Origin: Streptomyces sp. NBC_01275
GTDB lineage: Bacteria; Actinomycetota; Actinomycetes; Streptomycetales; Streptomycetaceae
DNA: 64,000 nt
NCBI RefSeq assembly: GCF_026340655.1
Contig: NZ_JAPEOZ010000001.1
Location: 9,672,001-9,736,000, forward strand
Reading direction: 5' to 3'
The notes beneath the pieces are model-generated. The model ran no database searches and was not told where the DNA came from. It saw nothing but the letters and a program-made list of their open reading frames with translations. Shown here piece by piece: positions 59,179-64,000 of this stretch. Within the stretch, counting starts at the first letter, position 1, and every line of letters starts with the position of its first letter. The position numbers and the translations under genes are program-made.

Positions 59179-61043
59179 AGCGTGCCCGCGGCCGTACCCG
59201 CACCGGCGCCGTCCGGATACCGCTGCACAAACGCCTGCTGGTCCGGCTGCTGTTCACGTCCGTCCTGATCGCCGTGTGCTCGGTTGCCGCGACGGCCTGG
59301 CTGGCGGTGGCCACCACCACCCGCGCCCTGAAGGAGGAACAGGGCCAGGCCCTCGCCGACGACATGGACATCCTCGCCCGGCTCAGCGGGTACGCGGCCA
59401 CGCACCCCGACTGGAGCGGCGTCCAGGCCACCGTCCACGCCCTGTCGGCGAAGACCGGCCGGCGCATCGCCCTGACCACCGCCGACCGCACCCGCGTCGC
59501 CGACTCCGCCTCGCACGCCACCGCGCTGCCCCCGCACGCCGCCGCGACCGTCGACCCCCTGCGCACCGACACCTACACCGAGCGCGGCGCGCAGCTCGGC
59601 GGGATCGATCCGCGCGTGGTGGGCCCCTATCTGCTGTCGGCCGGGGAGCGCGCCGAGATCGGCGCACTGGCCCGGGCACGGCAACGCTGCCTCGCCCGCT
59701 ACGGCATCGACGCGACCGTCCACGACACACCGAGCGGTCGGCCGGTCGTCATCGGCACGGACGGCGCCTTCAACTCCCCCTTCGCGGCAGACGACTGCGA
59801 GGACGGCAGGCTCGACGCGCCGACCCCCACGGAGGACAAGGCGCTGACCGGGCTCCAGACCCGCGCCCGCAGCTGTCTCACCCGGGCGGGCGTGCCGACC
59901 GACCAACCGGTGTTGGCCAGGATCAGCGGCACCGACCGCGGCGTCGTGACCCCCGACTTCGTGATCGAGTACGCCAGGGCGGGCGACGCCAAGACCCAGC
60001 GGGCCGTCCAGACCTGCGTCGACGACGCCCGGCGCGCCCAGCTCGACCCGTACGTCGCCCCCGTCGTCGAGCTGTATCTCGGCATCGGGGACGACGGTGG
60101 GGCGCCCCGCTGGAACATGTCCCCGGCCAACAAGGCGAAGGTCTTCGGCACGGCCGGCCTGGTGCTCGCCCTCACCGTCGCCGTGTCCGCGGTCGTCGCC
60201 ACCCGGCTCGTACGGCCTCTGCGCGCCCTGACCGTGGCCGCCCAGCAGCCCCCGGACCAGCACGCGCGCGTGCCCGTCACCACCCGGGACGAGACCGGGA
60301 TCCTGGCGGAGGCGTTCAACGACCTCGCCGAGCGCCGCGAACGTCTGGAGGCCCAGCGCAAGGCCCTGGTCAGCGATGTCGCCCACGAGCTGCGCAGTCC
60401 GCTCACCAACATCCGGGGCTGGCTCGAGGTCACCCGCGACGGCCTCGTCGAACCCGACGCCGAACTGCTCGGCGCCCTGCACGAGGAGGCCCTGGTCCTC
60501 CAGCGCGTCATCGACGACCTGCGCGATCTCGCCGCCGCCGACGCCGGCACCCTACGGCTGCACCGCGAGCCCGTGCCCGCCGACGAACTGCTCGCCCAGG
60601 TCGCCGCCGCCCACCGCGTCGCCGCCGACACCGCCCGCGTCGCCCTGCGCACCGAGACCGAGGGCACGCCCTGGCTGGACGCCGACCCGGTGCGTCTGCG
60701 CCAGGCGCTCGGCAACCTCGTCACCAACGCCGTACGGCACACCCCGCCCGAGGGCACGGTCACCCTGACCGCCCGGCGCGACGGCGAGGCCGACGTCGTC
60801 GTCCTGGAGGCCGCCGACACCGGCACGGGCATCGCGGCCGAGGACCTGCCGCACGTCTTCGACCGGTTCTGGCGCGCGGAGAAGTCCCGCAGCCGCCGTA
60901 CCGGAGGCAGCGGCCTCGGCCTGCCGATCGTCCGTCATCTGGTCGCCGCCCACGGCGGCACGGTGGAGGCCGCCAGCACGCCGGGCGCCGGCAGCGTCTT
61001 CACCCTGCGGCTGCCCGCCGCCGCGCCGCCCAAGGACGGCTGA
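59175..61043 (+). CDS. Sensor histidine kinase with large extracellular domain
   Basis: This 622-residue kinase has a first span (VRLLFTSVLIAVCSVAATAWLAV) and an extracellular sensor of about 290 residues containing four cysteines that may pair (RARQRCLARY, ADDCEDG, RARSCLTR, QTCVDD). After a second span (GTAGLVLALTVAVSAVVAT), HAMP, HisKA (SDVAHELRSPLTNIRGWLE) and HATPase (NLVTNAVRHTP, GTGIAAEDLPHVF, GGSGLGLPIV) domains follow. It pairs with the overlapping OmpR regulator. Confidence 0.94.
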   Translation: MKRARGRTRTGAVRIPLHKRLLVRLLFTSVLIAVCSVAATAWLAVATTTRALKEEQGQALADDMDILARLSGYAATHPDWSGVQATVHALSAKTGRRIALTTADRTRVADSASHATALPPHAAATVDPLRTDTYTERGAQLGGIDPRVVGPYLLSAGERAEIGALARARQRCLARYGIDATVHDTPSGRPVVIGTDGAFNSPFAADDCEDGRLDAPTPTEDKALTGLQTRARSCLTRAGVPTDQPVLARISGTDRGVVTPDFVIEYARAGDAKTQRAVQTCVDDARRAQLDPYVAPVVELYLGIGDDGGAPRWNMSPANKAKVFGTAGLVLALTVAVSAVVATRLVRPLRALTVAAQQPPDQHARVPVTTRDETGILAEAFNDLAERRERLEAQRKALVSDVAHELRSPLTNIRGWLEVTRDGLVEPDAELLGALHEEALVLQRVIDDLRDLAAADAGTLRLHREPVPADELLAQVAAAHRVAADTARVALRTETEGTPWLDADPVRLRQALGNLVTNAVRHTPPEGTVTLTARRDGEADVVVLEAADTGTGIAAEDLPHVFDRFWRAEKSRSRRTGGSGLGLPIVRHLVAAHGGTVEAASTPGAGSVFTLRLPAAAPPKDG

Positions 61044-61146
61044 GGTGTGCCGAAGTCACGTTCCCGGCTTCGTCCAGCGAGCGAGCGGGCGTGTCGCCGG
61101 CGCTCTTTTGGGGAGCCGGCCACGCGCAGCGGCGGCGGAATGTCCG

Positions 61147-61830
61147 TCAGGTCGCGTCGGCGGTCTCCACGATGAGCCCCCGGAGGAAGGTGGCGATCGC
61201 GGCCTCGAAAGCCTCGGCGAAGGCCGGGTGCATGAACGCCAGGCTCGAGTCGGCCTGGAAGGCGGCGAGCAGCGAGGGGGCGGGACGGCTGCGGGTCCAC
61301 AGGGCTCCGACGAGGATGATGACCATGTGCGCGGCGCGGAGCGCCCGCTCGTCGTCGAGCTCGGGGAGCAGGTCGTGGAGCCGCGCGGCGAGCCAGCGGA
61401 TGGCGTCGCGTGAGGACCTCTTGTACCTGGTCGCGACGTCGACGGAGATGTTGTGCTCCAGGATCGCGTGTTGCACGCTCAGCAGTTCGCACAGCATGGG
61501 GTGGGCGGCGAACGTAGCGGCCAGCCGTGCCGCGACCTGGCGCGCTCTCACCGGAGCCGGTGCGGACGGGTCGGCCCACTCGGGGAACGTCTCGGCGGTC
61601 TCGACCCGGTAGCGGGCGGCCGCCTCGGAGAGCAGGTCGAGCAGCACCGCCTCGCGTGACTCGAAGTAGAGCGTCATGGCGGACTTCGACAGCCCGACCC
61701 GGCGGCTGAGTTCGTTGAGGCTCACCGCCGCGACCGGCATCTCGTCCAGCATGCCGGCCGCGGTGTGCAGGATGCTCTGCCGCCGCACTGCGCGCTGCTC
61801 GTCGCTCCGTGCGCGATGGAAGGTTGCCAC
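61147..61830 (-). CDS. TetR-family repressor divergent from an aldehyde dehydrogenase
   Basis: This 227-residue protein has the helix-turn-helix VSLNELSRRVGLSKSAMTLYFESREAVLLDLL. The GTG at 61830 lies six bases after TATCCT (minus strand), suggesting a leaderless transcript; an ATG at 61890 would fall inside the operator. It almost certainly controls the divergent aldehyde dehydrogenase and SDR genes through the large palindrome between them. Confidence 0.9.
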   Translation of the reverse strand: MATFHRARSDEQRAVRRQSILHTAAGMLDEMPVAAVSLNELSRRVGLSKSAMTLYFESREAVLLDLLSEAAARYRVETAETFPEWADPSAPAPVRARQVAARLAATFAAHPMLCELLSVQHAILEHNISVDVATRYKRSSRDAIRWLAARLHDLLPELDDERALRAAHMVIILVGALWTRSRPAPSLLAAFQADSSLAFMHPAFAEAFEAAIATFLRGLIVETADAT

Positions 61831-61847
61831 CCCAAGAGGATAGTCGA

Positions 61848-61906
61848 CCGCCGGTCCATTGACTGTGGACCGGCGGTACATTAAGTTCAATGTACCGCCG
61901 GTCCAC
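61848..61906. promoter_or_regulatory. Large operator with three TGGACCGGCGG half-sites over a promoter
   Basis: A perfect inverted repeat has 18-bp arms (61865-61882 and 61889-61906) around a 6-bp spacer. An additional inverted half-site CCGCCGGTCCA lies at 61848-61858. The plus-strand promoter TTGACT (61859-61864), 17 bp, TAAGTT (61882-61887) is embedded in it, so a bound repressor would cover the -35 and -10 elements. Confidence 0.85.
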
Positions 61907-61967
61907 TATTGGCGGGTGAGCGGGTGGAGCGGGTCATGCCATCGCCGACCGAGGGAAGGGACGCGCC

Positions 61968-63569
61968 ATGAAGGCCACGGAGGCTGTCGACCGGGTCGAC
62001 CCGGACCGGTGGCGGGCCACGCCGCCGACAGAGCGGCTGAGGCTGCTCCGCCTGGTCCAGGCCAACATCGACCGGCACTTCGACGAGCTGGTGGCGGCGG
62101 ACTGCCATGCGAAGGGCATCGACCCCGCGAACCCGGCCGACGCCCACCAGGTCGGCACGAGCGTGCAGCGCGTCCTGGTGCCGTTGCCCGTGAACGTCGC
62201 GGCCGCCATCGACCTGTACGAGGGCCTGGTCCGCGGCCGCCCGCTCCAGCCGCTCGCGGTCACCCCTGCCGGGGACGGCCGCTTCGACGTGCGGGTCTCC
62301 CCGCGCGGGAAGGACCGCCTGCTCAACGGCGACCGGACCGACGTGCTGCGCGTCGTCGGCGAGCCTCGCAGGGTGGACCCCTACGCGAAGCCCGGCGGCA
62401 TCGTGGCCGTGCTCGGGGCGGGGAACGTCGCGTCGTCGTTCGAGATGATCCGGGCCCTCTTCGTCGACGGCTACGTGGTCGTCCACAAGCCGCACCCCCT
62501 CAACGAGGACGCAGACCGGGTGTGGGAGAAGGTCCTGCAACCGCTCGTCGACGTCCAAGCCGTCGCCTTCTGCCCTGCCGACGAAGGGCCCGCCCTGACC
62601 CGCGACCCCCGCCTCTCGAAGATCTACTTCACCGGCGGGACCGGCTCCGCCAGGGCGATCACGGCGACCACCGACACCGAGCTGGTCTCCGAGTGCGGCG
62701 GCAACAACCCGTGCATCGTCGTTCCCGGCGACCGCCCGTGGACCGAGCGGGAGATCCGCCATCAGGCGCTCCAGATCGCCACCATCGTCACGATCAGCGG
62801 CGGCTCGATCTGCGGCCGGACGCAGACCCTGGTGACGAGTCGGCACTGGCCGCAGCGGCGGCAGCTCCTGGATGCGATCACCGTCGCCCTGCGGGACCTC
62901 ACGCCCGGCTCCAGCACCAGCTACCCCGGGGTCGACAAGACCTTCACGGCCTTCCGCGACGCCTATCCGGGCGGGCGGATCGTCCAGCCCGTGGACGGCC
63001 GCCCCGCTTCGCAGGTCATGGTGATCGAGGACGTCGGCACCGAGGGCTTCGCCCTCGACCACGAGGCGTTCTGCCAGGTCATGAGCGAGGTGGCGCTCGA
63101 TGTCGCGCCCGACGCCGGGACGTTCCTTCCCGCAGCGGCGGAGTTCGCCAACGAGAAGCTCCTCGGCACCCTGGCCGCGACGATCCTCATCGACGAGGAC
63201 ACCAGGAAGGCCCACGCGGCCACCGTGGATCGCGCGGTCACAGAACTCCGCTACGGCGCCATCGGCGTCAACACGATGCCGCCGGCGGTGTGGACGAACC
63301 CCTATCTCATCTGGGGTGGGAACGAGGAGGGCCGCGAGTTCTTCTCCGGTCGCGGCAACTTCGGCAACCTCCTGGGGTACGAGAACGCCGAGAAGTCGAT
63401 CGTGGTCAGCGGCTTCACCTCGCCGGGCCACTTGATCATGACGAGCAAGCGGGGCTGGCTCGACCTGTCGGCGCGCTTCGCCCGGTACGCCGTCCGCCCC
63501 ACGTGGCCGCGGCTGTTCGCCCTCGCCTTCGCCGCGACGCGCGCGGGTTTCCGTCGCGCCGGTTCCTGA
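61968..63569 (+). CDS. Aldehyde dehydrogenase-family protein
   Basis: This 533-residue enzyme has the NAD-binding segment GGIVAVLGAGNVASSFEM and VVVHKPHPLNEDADRVW. Further motifs are KIYFTGGTGSARAI, the general base Glu242 (SECGGNNPC) and the nucleophile Cys282 (SGGSICGRTQ). The C-terminus is longer than usual and ends in basic, hydrophobic segments (RGWLDLSARFARYAVRPTW), so membrane association is possible. It lies under TetR control and is followed by an SDR gene, suggesting a shared oxidation pathway for a hydrophobic aldehyde or alcohol. Confidence 0.88.
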   Translation: MKATEAVDRVDPDRWRATPPTERLRLLRLVQANIDRHFDELVAADCHAKGIDPANPADAHQVGTSVQRVLVPLPVNVAAAIDLYEGLVRGRPLQPLAVTPAGDGRFDVRVSPRGKDRLLNGDRTDVLRVVGEPRRVDPYAKPGGIVAVLGAGNVASSFEMIRALFVDGYVVVHKPHPLNEDADRVWEKVLQPLVDVQAVAFCPADEGPALTRDPRLSKIYFTGGTGSARAITATTDTELVSECGGNNPCIVVPGDRPWTEREIRHQALQIATIVTISGGSICGRTQTLVTSRHWPQRRQLLDAITVALRDLTPGSSTSYPGVDKTFTAFRDAYPGGRIVQPVDGRPASQVMVIEDVGTEGFALDHEAFCQVMSEVALDVAPDAGTFLPAAAEFANEKLLGTLAATILIDEDTRKAHAATVDRAVTELRYGAIGVNTMPPAVWTNPYLIWGGNEEGREFFSGRGNFGNLLGYENAEKSIVVSGFTSPGHLIMTSKRGWLDLSARFARYAVRPTWPRLFALAFAATRAGFRRAGS

Positions 63570-63612
63570 CACCCCTTCTGTCGCCGTCCGCCAGGACAGA
63601 CAAGGACATCCC

Positions 63613-63939
63613 ATGAGTGACAAGATCGCCCTGGTCACCGGAGCCTCCTCGGGCATCGGCGAGAGCACCGCCCGCCGCCTCCACGACGCCGCCTTCGTCG
63701 TCTACGGCGCCGCCCGCCGCGTCGACCGGATGGCCGCGCTGGCCGCCGCAGGCGTGCGCACGGTCGCCCTCGACGTCACCGACGAGTCCTCGGCCGAGAA
63801 GGCCGTCGCGGACGTCCTCGCGGCGCACGGCCGTATCGACGTCCTGGTCAACAACGCCGGATACGGCTCGTACGGCGCGCTCGAAGACGTCGGAAGATGC
63901 GCTACCCGACAGGCACCCGGTGGCGCTACGACCGGGTGA
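63613..63939 (+). pseudogene. Short-chain dehydrogenase/reductase, truncated
   Basis: The first 93 residues are a normal SDR: cofactor loop TGASSGIGES, acidic/Arg pair AARRVDRM, LDVTDESS and the NNAGYGSYGALEDV strand. Sequence then departs from the family and stops at 108 residues, before the catalytic Ser and YxxxK. Normal length is about 250-270. No continuation of the SDR is visible in the remaining 60 bases. This points to a deletion, recombination junction or frameshift at about 63893. Confidence 0.7.
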
Positions 63940-64000
63940 GTCGTTTCCCGGCCTGAGATTCGTGGCGGGATCAGGTGAGGACGGCTGAGGGGCACGGTCA

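Overview
The window is typical Streptomyces chromosome. It has very high G+C with strong third-position G/C bias and many GTG starts. Start and stop codons often overlap (ATGA, GTGA). Gene families restricted to or typical of streptomycetes are present: streptophobe and DUF6777 proteins, MelC1/MelC2 tyrosinase, the ClpP3/ClpP4/PopR module, the 2-methylisoborneol (earthy odour) cassette with its encapsulin shell, and LuxR-type LAL regulators. I saw no rRNA, tRNA, CRISPR array, complete insertion sequence or prophage. About 55 protein genes cover nearly all of the DNA.

Layout. 1-4.5 kb: tail of a membrane protein, an SH3-like protein coupled to a Ser/Thr kinase, a streptophobe membrane protein and a DUF6777 protein. 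4.6-6.0 kb: an anti-sigma-type ATPase converging on a SigB/F-group sigma factor. 6.2-9.9 kb: a methyltransferase and a large polytopic membrane protein. 10.0-11.9 kb: popR converging on the clpP3-clpP4 operon, with two tandem PopR-type boxes in the clpP3 promoter. 11.9-14.5 kb: epoxide hydrolase, PhnB-like VOC protein and an APH-type phosphotransferase. 14.6-18.1 kb: the encapsulin shell / terpene cyclase / GPP methyltransferase operon. 18.4-22.8 kb: VOC protein, RNase H, melC1-melC2 and a flavin monooxygenase. 22.8-26.8 kb: an MFS exporter with its own TetR repressor and two operators, then a Tat-exported cholesterol-oxidase-type flavoenzyme. 27-33.5 kb: aldo/keto reductase, two small membrane proteins, an unknown helical protein, a serine hydrolase and a membrane pseudokinase. 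33.8-37 kb: threonine dehydratase, polyprenyl synthase and a coupled TPR protein. 37.2-42.2 kb: a TerD-CAP-CAP fusion, a serine hydrolase and an M4 protease. 42.2-45.2 kb: a LAL regulator. 45.3-48.8 kb: a tightly coupled operon of a response-regulator/flavoenzyme fusion, a cNMP-domain histidine kinase and a UBP zinc finger. 49-56 kb: VOC, universal stress protein, DUF4032, metallo-hydrolase, AlkB, TetR plus FAD dehydrogenase, and DUF488. 56-61 kb: M1 peptidase, L,D-transpeptidase lipoprotein and a two-component system. 61-64 kb: a TetR gene divergent from an aldehyde dehydrogenase across a large perfect palindrome, ending in a truncated SDR gene.

The most interesting parts are four. First, the three-gene redox/phosphorelay operon (45285-48828), in which a phosphoacceptor domain is fused to a cysteine-less glutaredoxin/thioredoxin-reductase-like flavoprotein. 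Second, the encapsulin operon, whose terpene cyclase has almost no N-terminal cargo-loading extension and an altered metal-binding motif. Third, ClpP4, which has lost the catalytic histidine. Fourth, the cytoplasmic-looking TerD-CAP-CAP fusion. Function names rest on motifs read by eye; no database search was possible.
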